A DNA stretch of 64,000 bases, taken from positions 33,175,540 to 33,239,539 of the forward strand of contig NC_091134.1 in NCBI RefSeq assembly GCF_041381155.1, in the 5' to 3' direction. Shown here piece after piece: positions 36,612 through 48,700 of this stretch. This DNA is from Argopecten irradians. Its lineage: Eukaryota; Mollusca; Bivalvia; Pectinida; Pectinidae. A program made the translations under genes and the position numbers. The notes under the pieces were generated by a model, which saw only the letters and a program-made list of their open reading frames with translations, searched no databases and was not told the DNA's origin. Positions within the stretch are counted from its first letter, which is position 1; each line of letters begins with the position of its first letter.

Positions 36612-38580
36612 TGCTATCAAAAGTCCCAGTAGTGCTCCTTATAACCCCAAATACCTAGACAAGCCGTTGTTGTTAACATCAACTTTACTCGCTTTTCCAT
36701 TCATTATAAAATCTTTAGGGCTTCTTGTCTAGGTGTTTAGGGTTGACAAAGACTAGCATTGTACATACAAACCAGTTTATGTGTGTTTTCGATGATACTT
36801 GTTAGTTTTCTATGTTATGTTGTGTTAGTGTATTTCTATTGTTTTTATTTGATCACTGTACCTCCCAAAGATGGTACAAATTGTCAAGGAATGCTATTTT
36901 TTATGGTATGTTTTTGTTCTAACTTGTACATAAAACTTCTTTTATTAAGTTAATTCCCAATGTGAGATAAAGTTTATGATCGATCTATATTAATGATCCT
37001 AAGATATTGGAAAATTTTTTTACTTTAAACTATGAAAAATTGTAGTAATACTCAAAATTGTAAGTTGACCTTGAGCTTAACTTGGCGTCTGTCGTCCCTC
37101 TACAACTGACTTCTTCATGAGAATTTTAGTATAATTGGTGTTATACATATAGGTTGGTGATCAGAAACTGAACAAGCTCTTGACCTTTTGTCTGGCAGGT
37201 TTTTAGAGCAAGCAAAAATTGTTCAATTAGGCTATATTAAACTTTTTCAGGAAATTACTCGAAAAAGCAGTACCGGGTAGATAGTCTTCATTTGTGTCTT
37301 AGGGCATGAGGGGCATGCTAAAGGGGTCATTTTGGCAATATTGTTATAAACAACTTCATCTCTGAAACAAAATTGTCTCCTTTGGGTCTTTTCTGACGGA
37401 AAAAAACCATGTATAGGTTATACACTGAAGCTGAGTCAAAGAGCTTTGTGGCAAAATGGGTGTATTTTGACTAAATTCATAGCATAGAAATTCACTTGAT
37501 TTTTCTTAAATCTTGCTTTGAAAGAAAAAGATTAATTCCTTTTTAAGACAGGTTCTAAACTAGGAAAGTGTTTTTGACTGAATAAGAACTGAATTCACCA
37601 GGTGAACCATTCAGGCCCTCTGAACCTTTTGTCAAATCTCTGAAATATATAGAATGTACAGAAATGCAATATATGATGTCCCTTAACATTTAGTTTTGTT
37701 ATTATGGTGACTTCTTTATACAATGGAACCTGGTTATATATATGTTGAAGTTCTTTGGGAATGGAAAATCTCTTCAAATTATCCAAATTTCAATACAACC
37801 AAGGAGAAAGACAATGAATATGTGTAATCAGAGATTTTCATTAATTTCAAATTAATCAGTATTTCAATATAACTGATTTCGAAGTAAGTGGGTTCCACTG
37901 TGTATGTAGTCAATCACATCAAAGATAATTTAAAGGTGATCAACAGCTGTGTTGTGTGTATTTTGTTGATAAGTGATATGTATTACATGATGTAGTTATT
38001 TAAATAGTCTTCCCATTATTAATCTGCATTATATAAAAAAAAACATTTATTTCACTTTGCAATACATTTTCATTAGTTTGTTACTATTTGTGATGTATTT
38101 ATCAACAAGTTTATTTTAGTTAATCTATGATTGAATATTTATTCCCCTTCAAAAATTATCCATCAGCTTCCGTCAAAAATAGTGATCTTTCAAATCATTC
38201 CTTCTGCTGTTCAATGAAAGGATCAGGACCTTATAGAACCTTATCAGACTAATAGAGGGTTTCATTATTATTGTTTATTAGTTATACGACTGAGGCGACT
38301 ATACTTAACTGAAACAACCTGATGGGGAGTAAATAATCACCCCAAACTTCAGGGATTCAACCTGTGATGCCATATACATGTAACATGAACTTGTGAATCT
38401 TTTACATGTGAATCACAAAATAATAATGTGTCTTAAATGATAAAAAGCATATACATGTTTACTGTAGCAGATCGATGTACTATGAGTACAGAAAGATTTA
38501 AAATATGACTGACTTTTCGCCCGCAGCTTACATTTTACTTCATTAATAAGCGCCGTTTCTGTTACAATTAATTAAGTGCC
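36612..38580. other. MORC3 3' region and intergenic DNA
   Basis: The 3' untranslated region of MORC3 should begin here, but no convincing poly(A) signal stands out. A stretch near 37,065-37,400 resembles a decayed dispersed repeat. No exon is supported before 38,580. Confidence 0.5.
37721..37900. mobile_element. Short pogo-like MITE
   Basis: Ends CAATGGAACCTGGTTATATA and the inverse of CAGTGGAACCCACTTAC, with TA on the left. Interior of about 140 bp, non-coding. Confidence 0.55.
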
Positions 38581-39089
38581 CTACGGCAAGTATGGTATGT
38601 ATTGTGTTCTGGTATAAATCCTGTTGGAATTTGAAGTCTTTGTGACAGCTTGTCTAAAGGCCATGTCTATCTCTAGGTTCTTGTTCTTCATCTCCTAAAC
38701 AAATGACTACATTTTTGTAGCATTGATATATATGAGCACTATACAGGGCTCTGGTGGCGGAAGCATTTTGACTTGATTGTAAAGATCGATAGAAACAACA
38801 ATATTTAGAGTCATGCACAGAGACTGGACAGTGTTCTAGCGGATGACTATTTTGAACAGCGAAACAAGTTTTTTCATTTCAAAGTATTTTATTAAATTAT
38901 TGGATTTAATAGGGATTGGGCAGCAGGCTATGCCTATATAAGCCCTCTCCCTGAAACAAGTCTATCGTATCAATATCTATATAATAATAAACACACATCT
39001 ATGTAACAAAGAACACACTTAACAAAGTTCGAATGTATTTCACATTTAAAGTTCTGATGAAGTAAAGGAAAGTATTTATTACAATACAC

Positions 39090-40301
39090 CAAGGGCGTAA
39101 ACCATCTCCTTGCAATAGTCCCAAGGATAATGAGCCAAAGTGCTAAGTACATGGGGACACCTGTTGCTGAGGATGATTTCATACTGGAAATTAAGGTTAG
39201 GAAGTAGTAAGCGAGCACTTAATGTCTAACAGACATATTTCTAGTTGTAACATGAAATAAATTTTGTGATGTACGATATTCAATTAAATCCTCACAAATA
39301 ACACTAACACAGATTGTAATTGTTTTCTTATTATTTGAAGTGATATGTTATTAGTCAACGTGTCTTTTTGTTGATTTTATACTATATTTTTTTATTTAAT
39401 TTAGTGTGTATACATTGTATATCATGATGTTTGTCACCAAAGTAACATTTCATATCCTTTTTCCGGTTTGCAAATACATGTACCATATAACCGGTTATTT
39501 TCACGGACCAAAATTTTCACGATTTGATCTGAAAACGAAAAAATCTTATGTTAGCGATTTTAAATTTTCACGATATGTATTAAGGGTAGATACCATTCAA
39601 CTATTATCCAATATTTCGCAGATCAAATTTTCACAAAATATCATCACAGGGAAAATAACCTGCTACACAATATGATATACTTTGTAATAGAATCTTTAAA
39701 AATCATTTTTCATAAAAGGATCACGAGTTAATAATTGCATTTTCTTGCCTTGATTTATGAATGTTTTGGGGTTTAATATGTGAATAGAATATTTTAATGT
39801 TTTTATCTCAATCACTATTCTGAACTACAGTATATATATAATAATTATCATCTAGTAGGCAAGTGAACGTTTCGTCATGGTAACTATATCATAGCTCATT
39901 CGTTTATCTGTAAAGATGGCCCAGCAATAATTGTGGCATGTTATATAATTAAACACCTTAGGTTAGATGGTCAACATTAACCCACCTTCAGCCATGCTCA
40001 CATTTTGAGTAATTCAAATGTACCAGGTACATGAAGTTGTATTTGAATCTTTTGAGACACTTTCATTTGCAGAGAAACTGTTCATTTGTTTTTTTCTCTC
40101 TCAAAATGATCATCTTATCCACATTATAGATCTACAGTGGTATAAGAAACTGCTATGGTAATCCAACCCATTACAACTAAATCTCTTGTCAAAGTTGATC
40201 ACGATCCATACTTGCACAGACCCCATGTCGCATTGAACTTCTTCATACAGGATCCCGGTAACGTAACAAGCCCATCTCTTATTGCAATAATAAAGTGCTT
40301 C
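39090..40301 (-). CDS. Unidentified spliced gene (3' exons)
   Basis: Two exons look real. The first (40,301-40,212, acceptor ACAG, donor CAA|GTATGG, 30 codons, phase 0) reads EALYYCNKRWACYVTGILYE and so on. The second (39,183-39,090, acceptor CCAG) reads YEIILSNRCPHVLSTLAHYP then WDYCKEMVYALG. The second may end in a stop 10 bases further on (GTATTGTAA) or splice at CTTG|GTGTAT to an exon near 38,694, where a short acidic tail GDEEQEPRDRHGL would follow. The segments are rich in Cys, Tyr and Trp. I do not recognise the family. Upstream exons were not found; a weak candidate is near 43,100-43,080 (LVYMYPDG). Codon use and splice sites favour a host gene. Confidence 0.45.
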
Positions 40302-40498
40302 CTGTAAAAAACACATATGCTTTCTTGTTGGTTTAGGTCAAGGTCATTGGGTAATGTTTAGGTACTCTGGTACTTGAGGTTGATCTTTCAGTCTGAATCT
40401 TAGATATTTTATTTTAATATTTCAGTTTACACAGGTTGTATTGATGAGAACATTCACACAGCAGGGTCCTTTCTAACTTGTTGTAATACTCTGTTTAA

Positions 40499-40853
40499 AG
40501 ATGCTCCACCGCCGACAAAAAGTATTTTTTCACTATCAAAAACAGGAGGAGACGATTTAGTATTTTTCTTCAGTTACAAAAATTACTTACTTTACACCAT
40601 TACCACCATTGAAAAGTTTGAGCTTTTAATTGTATGTCAAGTTAAAAATATGAAAAATAATTAATTGCATCCCGAAAAAATTCCGACGCACTATATCCTA
40701 TATGAAATGAAGTACTGATTGCGCATGCACCAAAGGCAAAATGAAAATATATATATTATTTTTGTGTTAATTAGACATACATACACACGATTGAACACCA
40801 ATTATTGTTCAAATGATGAATATCATTCATGCTCTGTCGGCGGTGGAGCATCT
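40499..40853. mobile_element. 355-bp MITE, 'CTCCACCGCCGACA' family
   Basis: Ends AGATGCTCCACCGCCGACA and its near-perfect inverse (TGTCGGCGGTGGAGCATCT), with TTAA on both sides (40,495-40,498; 40,854-40,857). A truncated inverse copy sits at 14,137-14,369. Confidence 0.85.
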
Positions 40854-41991
40854 TTAAGAAAGTGATTCCATTTTGATTTGCTCTTTTTCTTTTGTTCATT
40901 CTGGAAATATCTGAAATCTATAAATATTGGACAAGGAAGTAATTCCAACCAATTTGACAAAACAAAATTGTCAAATTTTCGAGGCGATCTGCCCCTTTAT
41001 CAAGACGATTGAGACTTGATGAGTGTAGTAGTTATTACCGATATTTATCATGAATAGATGTTCAGTCATATTAAGTTCTATTTGTATCATTGATTATAAG
41101 TCCAAGTTAGACATTTTTGAAAGGAAGCAATAAATTGTAAGAAACTATTTTGCTTATTAAGTAATGTATAATGTGTTACATGTATCATTATAATATTCAT
41201 GCAAATCAACTACTACAGACAAGACAATCTTTTGTTTAGTGCTAATACATCAGTAGGTACAATGATATTTTGATTTTGTTACTTCAGGTTTTATATTCAA
41301 TTACTGATCACCTACAGATAAGTGTAGATCTAGCTCTTATATATATGTGGTACCCAATATGGCGTTAACTTGTAAAGAAAGTCAATATGATGGTTTCGAA
41401 ATATTAAAGTGACAGTTTGAATGCAATTAGTCCAGTGACGGTGACGTATATCATACAGTTCCATGAAGATATTGTGTCACTATCACTGTAAAGACTTCAA
41501 CAACATCAGTTTCTCTATCTCAAAACACTAAATTAAATTTTGACAGTTGATATGTAGCTTACTGGTTAACTGTTCATTGTCATTGATGATTGATAGATGG
41601 CAGAAGTGTTGAGTATTAAATGCAAGAAATGTTCAGTAATTATTAAAATCCTTAAACGACCGACAACCCGTCCCTTTAAGTTTCAAATCAATCTTGTATC
41701 TTGATAACTCCTCTTAAAATTTAGGTTAAGTTTAGCAATCTAGTTCAGCATTTATATTTACTAAATAAATCATAGTGTTTATAATAAAGTTTAGTTAAAA
41801 CCAACCTCTAATTATGATACATTTTTGCAATGTATTTATGTAACGATATTAAAATATTAGACCAGGCAAAATCCACATGTACTCTATCAATCTTTATATT
41901 AATAAAAAAATATATTGTTTCAATACCTTTGTATGTAATTGCATGCACTTGTGCGTAAAGCACTGCAAATATTGATGAAGACCTGGCAATT

Positions 41992-42168
41992 GGTTTCAAG
42001 ATCACAAAACGACGTTGGTTAAGTACAATTTACCGTCGATTAGTCCCACCATCCGGTGATTATGACGTCATCATTTGACGTGAGTTTCGTGACGTTATAA
42101 TCACCGGAAGGTGGGACTAATTGACGGTAAATTGCACTTTACCTACATCGTTTTGGGATCTTGAAACC
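41992..42168. mobile_element. 177-bp foldback MITE
   Basis: Nearly the whole element is an inverted repeat of about 80-bp arms: 'ggtttcaagatcacaaaacg' pairs with 'gttttgggatcttgaaacc', and 'gattagtcccaccatccggt' with 'accggaaggtgggactaat'. The loop holds 'catcatttgacgtgag'. Confidence 0.85.
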
Positions 42169-42621
42169 CCCGTATTAGTATATTCTAATGCACATGTTGC
42201 TTATTATTCGGTACAACATTTTCCAATGTTAACATACCGTATTATAAAGTTTCCGATATAATTTTAGATGTACATAATAATGTTTATGTACATATACAGT
42301 CCTGTGTATTATCTATATACAGTTTCAGATATCATTTTAAATGTATAGACTAATGTTTACATTATCTAGAGTACTTTATCAATGGAATACAGTTACACGT
42401 AATTTTATATTTTGTAAATTTGAAAGAAAGTTTCTAATAAATGATGAATATATATGTAATTGAGAGTATTAGTTGTGATTCTCCATATTCAGCCATAGTA
42501 GGTGAAATGTTTTAGCTGGTCTGGCCCAAAGGATTGTTGAGCTTGTGTGCCATGGATGCAGGACTCTTCAAAATTCATTTTCTGCTTTTCCTATTTGGTC
42601 TGTTGCAATCTGATTAAACTA

Positions 42622-42940
42622 CATCCCCGATACTCCAGGGGTTCTGATCACTTACGATCTCTACAGCCCTGGACTATCTCATAGTAAAACTGGAGGCAAC
42701 AGTACAGAAACACCTAATTTAGTCCTTTGATGTGCATCAAAAAATTTGTATAACGGTACACTGTAGTTGACTATGTGGCTTTGAAGTTTGGCGCCGCTCT
42801 CTCTGAAGTCTTCAAAGAATTTTTTGCTAGCCCGTGATTGGTTCAATTTTTTTCCTCTGAGCTGCCTTCAGTTTTACTATGAGATAGTCCAGGGGTGTAG
42901 AGATTGTAAGTGATCGGAACCTCTGGAGTATCGAGGATGA
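42622..42940. mobile_element. MITE with ~75-bp inverted repeats
   Basis: Left arm 'ccccgatactccaggggttc' ... 'ctggactatctcatagtaaa'; right arm 'tttactatgagatagtccag' ... 'ctctggagtatcgaggat'. The interior is about 170 bp and non-coding. A diverged relative is at 45,426-45,712. Confidence 0.8.
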
Positions 42941-43179
42941 TTACTAAACTACAGATCATTATTCTCCGTTTCATAGAGTACATATCTGCTAACTTCCAAT
43001 TATGGGTCATGTTCTGGTAACCTTTCTGTTCCCTATAGTCCCAACTTCAGATTGATTGGGTACTCACCATCAGGATACATATACACCAGCTGAAAACGAC
43101 ATCACAGCAGTTGGATGTACTTAGATATCTGTTATCAATGTATGTGTAGATTAATGGCTACAAGTCCATACACAAACTA

Positions 43180-43440
43180 GAACTGTTGCGTAAGTAGCCA
43201 ACTAGTACCCTCTGCTGCACAAATTTAGTAATAACTCAATTAATAGGGGATGTTGCAGAACCCTATATAGTTAACTCAACTTCCCCTATGTCGGGGTTCT
43301 GTGTACCTAATTTTATTAAAATCTGTCCAGCAGTTTAGGAGTAGTTCGCCGGACAATGTTATGTCTACAGAAGGACAACCCAATTCCAGTATACACCCCC
43401 ACCCCTAACTTCGGGGGGTATAAAACAATTCTGGAAACTA
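43180..43440. repeat. Decayed dispersed repeat
   Basis: It contains 'aaatctgtccagcagtttag' and 'agtagttcgccggacaa', phrases that recur in molluscan dispersed repeats, followed by a C-rich then G-rich tract ('caccccta' ... 'cggggggta'). Ends are unclear. Confidence 0.4.
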
Positions 43441-44215
43441 TTTTGTCCCCTAAAATTTACTGTTAAGATTATGAAAGCAATCATTTGATTAGACAATCAA
43501 AAAGGTCATCAGAACATGACCCCTACTGGGATGTTGTCAGATTCTCTATAAAACGATGTGGAATTTTAATTAGATTAGGTTCATTGGATCTTTAGATAAC
43601 CTATATATAGTATGTGGGTCAGAACCATGGCTAGGACCCAATAATGGCCATTGAATAATTGAATTTTTTTTCTAAACAAAACAAACATCAATCCATGTAA
43701 TACAATATTAGACTATCACATTCTTCAGATGATTTTATTTTGTTTAACATAACAGCTGCTGGCATCATCACAGTATTCCTGATTTTGAAATGACTATAGT
43801 AAATAAATCAATCTACACAAAGTAAAAACATGTGTTAAAACAAGTATACCTGGTAATGAAACAAAACTTTCATAAATTACAATATTCATGTATATATTTC
43901 AGTATTAGCAAGCCACGAATAGATAAATGTTCAAATATTTATTTTACACTGAAATCATTTTATAGTGCAATGTACTTAATTTTTGTGAGGGGTAGATTTA
44001 AATCATGAAAAATCACATACTACATATCTTAATAAAGATGATACATGCTATATTGGTATTTTAATGCACATTGTTTTTTAACAGAGATACTTTTAAACTA
44101 GTTTCTAAACCTTAGGTTTGAGTGACTGGTTGGGCTGCAGTCCGTTTTCACTGGCAAGCTGCTGGTTATTGGACATAATTTGTATTATGAAGTGTTCCTA
44201 TATATACCCAATGGT

Positions 44216-44308
44216 AGTAGTAGCCATAGCCGGCAGCCGGAAGCCGTAAAGTAGCCGGTAAGTAGCCGGCAGCAGTAGCCGGTGGTATGTAGCCGGTAGC
44301 CGGTGGTC
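44216..44308. repeat. GTAGCCGG short tandem repeat
   Basis: An irregular array of GTAGCCGG and close variants (about ten). The frame read through it on the minus strand is a by-product. Confidence 0.8.
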
Positions 44309-44540
44309 GGATGCAAGTTCTGTTGGAACGTTGCCAAAATAATTGGTAAAGTGTCCAAAAATAGACCAGAGTGTATTCTGGATTGGGTTTGTATTATGAC
44401 AAACTATGAAATCTTCATTTTTTTTTTTTAAAAAGAAACACTCAAGAGCATGGATAAATTTAGTGATGTTTGTTGAACTTAGGTATAAGTAAACAAAGGT
44501 CTTTAGATTGTATGTTTGCATCAAGCTGTTTAAATAATGC

Positions 44541-45110
44541 TTAATTGACAAAAGTCCTTATGGTATTGACAAGGGATGCATACGCTCTATTGGATTGCTC
44601 ATCCGGACTTGTGGTGGGAGGGCGTAGAGGTGCTGATAGTGGAAGGCCATCATCCGTATTGATGTGGTTGGACTGATAGACTATAGATGTTCTTTCCATT
44701 GGTGGGAAGGATGGGGTTGGCAGTTGTTCCTCTAGTCCCTTTAGGAATGTGTCCAAGGCACCCTGGCACTGGCAGATAAAACCTGCGTTGGGTGGTGATA
44801 TGTGTGGCTAGTGTCACAGTTGAGTGGAATGTGCCATGGGCTAGCCAGCAGGTCGGTGGAGCTGTTAAACCTAGTCCCTTGTTGGGGCTCTTCGATGTGG
44901 GGATTAGGTGTGCTGGCAGAAGTTACATTGTTGGGGAGTGAGTTGCATCTGTTGGCCCGTAAGTAAACCATTCTCCGGTAAATGTTGCCACATCTGGAGC
45001 AGGTGACTGGTCCTTATGTGAGGTTCTAATGTCGCGGTGTAGGCTACTGGGGTGTTTAAATGTACGGGCGCAGTGGGTACATGTATGGTCAGCCATCATG
45101 GTAGTGAAGG
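44541..45110 (-). pseudogene. C2H2 zinc-finger-like fragments
   Basis: The minus strand from about 45,105 starts MADHTCTHCARTFKHPSSLH and so on, a good C2H2 finger (C-x2-C-x12-H-x6-H), and a second, weaker C-x2-C unit (CSRCGNIYRR) follows in another frame. Pro/Ser/Thr-rich frames continue to 44,541. No single frame or splice pattern joins them. It could be a decayed host gene or part of an unrecognised mobile element. Confidence 0.35.
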
Positions 45111-45425
45111 ATGGTAGCTAGGGTGGTTATAGTGTGACTTCATAAGTGTTATGACGTCATAAAGTGTTGGTGATCGTTAGATGTTCCCTTTCCTTTGAAG
45201 GGAGTAATCCATGTGGACCAGTAACCCGATATGCAGCTATGGCATGAGATCTATACTACCTGGGATAATTTCGGGATAGGGAATGCTAAAAGTAAGTGAA
45301 ATGACTGGGATCCCAGTTTTATCCGAAGGCATTGATCCCGACAGGATCTAACATACCCACTGCACAATTAATATAGAGATACAAAGGACTCAACTCGGTA
45401 CTGAACAGATCATTCTGGATATTCC

Positions 45426-45712
45426 AGGGCCTGGGGTTATTAACACTGACGTTATATCCAACCCTGGTATATGTCATGGCAAAACTGGAGTTACTCCAGG
45501 AAAAAAATACTGACCAATCACAGGCCTGTAAAAACTTCCTTTGAAGATTATTGTACAAAGCCCACCTTGAAAGTCACACAGTCAACCACAGTATACCGTT
45601 ATTCAATCCTTTTGATGTACATCAAAGGTTCAATCACCTGTTGCCTTCAGTTTTGCTATGACATATTCCAGGGATATAACCACAAAGACAGTAACCCCTA
45701 GAGTATCAAGGA
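45426..45712. mobile_element. Diverged MITE related to 42,622-42,940
   Basis: Inverted ends: 'cctggggttattaacactga' ... 'atatgtcatggcaaaactgg' against 'cttcagttttgctatgacat' ... 'agtaacccctagagtat'. The interior shares 'ccttttgatgtacatcaaag' with its relative. It lies just past the PRKN stop codon. Confidence 0.7.
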
Positions 45713-45757
45713 CGTTAGCAGATACATAGGAGACAAAAAGACGTCTGGTGTCTTTTG

Positions 45758-48700
45758 TCATCCAAACCAATGGTTGCCTTGGCAGTCTCTTGTCCATTCT
45801 TTTTCACACATCCAGCACCACTCAAAATAACACCGAGAACAAGACATATGCATACAGCCACCTGTCAAAATCAACAAATACTTGGTAAGTATACCAAGAA
45901 ACTGCTTTAAAACTATATACAGTAAACTACGAACATCATTATTTTAGCAAGTTAGCGATAATTCCTGTGCTCTATTTTGACATTAATATTATTTTGCAAA
46001 GTTTATAGTTTGAATGTGCTAAAATATGATAACCACTAATATTTGTACATTTACAGCATTAGGTTGTTGGTTTGACATTTGATGAATACCTGCTTTTTCT
46101 GTTTTTGTTTTACAGTTTGGACAAGGTTTAGAAATACGACCAATCGTCTCCAGCGATTCCAGGTCCCACCTGGCTCTCATCTCCTGTTCTTCACTCACGT
46201 TCAAGTTCTGTTCATATAAATACATGTTCACAAATTAATACATATACACAAATGAATATATCGACAGCCACCAGAACATATTAAATAGATAGAATAAGAA
46301 ACGAAGAGAATCGATGCTAGAGTTTGAATTTATAAGATCACAATAAATTATCAGTTGCAGACAACAAAAGTGATAAAAGGTTTTGTTTTTGTTTTATTTT
46401 GGTAAAGTCTTTTTATGCAAAAACTAATATGAAATTAAAACAAAATCAAATTAAAGATCATGCCTATTTCTATCTTTCTTTTTTTCTTATGGACTGTTCA
46501 AGTCATTTTAGGCCAAGCATTACGTGACATGGTTATAGTTTTATCTCACCTGTGAAGAAGCCTCTTGTGGCATCACAGCCTGACAGTCTGGGTCCTCGTG
46601 GTACTCGACCTTACACTCTCCACAGAAGGCATACTACACAGACAAAATTTTCTCTCTTAATTCAGTTTTTAGTTCACTGCTTCTTTGAATTAATGCTTTT
46701 TGACACAGGGGGCCAACTCAATGAAAATGGATGTTGTCATACATTTTTTGTATTTGGTGGATGAACTGATGAGTATATATGACAGTCATGTGATTTTTTT
46801 TGAGAAAATATGAAATTTGAAAAATTATTAAAAAAATCGGGATATTTTATAGTAAATATATTTTATAAAAAAATGTAAATATCCCGATTTTTTAAACAAT
46901 TTTTCAAATTTCATATTTTCTCAAAAAAATCACTTGACTGTCATATATACTCATCAGTCCATCCACCAAATACAAAAAATGTATGACATCATCCATTTTC
47001 ATTGAGTTGGCCCCCTGTGCTTTTTGATAGACATCAAATTTAAAACCATAATTCAATTGTGTGTGGTTTGGCAGTAAGGTATATATGCTGGAGTTTCTGG
47101 AGAAAAACCACAGACTCATAAATACAGTGTAGGATACACAGAAATTGGGAGGGGCATCAATATACAGTAATGATCAAATGGTTCAGGTATCTGACAACCT
47201 TCCAGTTGTCCTCAACCACTGGGTTATTAGTTTGAAGACTTAGTGGGGCAGTTCCTAAATAATGGTTTTTCTCCATGAACTCATGCTTTTTTCTGTCACC
47301 AAAACTTACACATCTGACCATAGATGTTAGTAAGACATAAGATACAAACAATTAAGTCAGAGCTTTATGATTCAACTATCCGAACAGCCTGGAACATAAT
47401 AAGCAGTGGAAAGCTATATATTGGGAAAATGTCAACCAGCTTACGTACTTGGCCATTTTGTACTTCAGTATGCACTTCAAAGACTGATGTTTTTTTTGAT
47501 ATAATAGACTTATATAAATTGATATCTTACCTGACAAGTTGGACAGGTAACCTTTCGAGATGCCTCGGACAAGATAAATCCTGATCCACAGCCGACAGCT
47601 GGACAGAGCATGCCTCCATTCTGTAGTACATATTCCTCTGTGGCAAAGTTCTTGTAACGCTCATACTGGGTCATCAATACAATAGTACATCATTGTAACG
47701 CTCATACTAAGTTGTCAATACAAAACAGAATATTTACTGTAGCAATTACATCTTTTCAATGATTGATTTCATTTATTGTATATAGTAAAATTCATAAAGG
47801 CAGCTTTTTTTAAAGAATCGTATAATTTCCACATGTGAGTTGGCATTAGGAATACATTAAAGGTGACAGAGAATTGGATGATGGTGGATAAATTATAATG
47901 ATAATATTAGAACAATAACAATTGAGGAAAATTAGTAGAAAAATGATACCTGGTCAGTCCCTAAAAGATAGAAATGATGACCATCTTCTAGCAGGGATTC
48001 CGGACACCCAACTGTGAATGTAAACCAGTATCAATATGTTAATGTCAATATTCATCTTCTGTACCATAGTGGTTGGCATGGATTGGCAATGAAGTTGGCA
48101 ATGGTGGTAGTGGGTAGGAAGAGGGAGTGGGGTGCTGAGGCTGGAGTTTCGAGAGATATCACTTGGTTTATTTTGTCAAACATCTTATTAGCAGCCAGGG
48201 TCATTTTTGAATCGTTCATTTGGCTGAAGAGGTAGCTGGATAATTTGGATAATGTACATTGAACTATAGTGAAGTCAGTGCCTAAGAACTGCTTTCATGG
48301 TTTGAACATGCAAACCAGAGTTAGAGAGCTGGTGGCTGAATGTTCAGGAACCTTAACCACTAGGTCATTGCATGGTAAGGAGATCAGAAAAGATTTTAAT
48401 AAAACCATGATATATCCAAATTGATATAAATGTGACTTTTAAGACAGACTGAATGTTCCGAGCTTTCGGAAACGACTGCTACATAAAACACAACAAAAGT
48501 ATTTTACCAAAGGTTAGATAGTTATTTGAGGTACTTGTTGTAGGGTTTCCCACCTCTCAGATGATGCAGAAGACAAGAAAGAAAGGAATATAGAAATATC
48601 TAGGACATAAACATTCCATAATAGGACATGACTGGAAAGGATGGGGCAGGACTGGAAAGGATGGGGCAGGACTGGAAAGGATGGGGTAGGACAGGAAAGG

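Noticed and set aside
43040-43150. Exon LVYMYPDG with flanking splice-like sites
   Set aside because: Only 22 nt and unsupported by any neighbour; kept only as a weak candidate for the unidentified gene.
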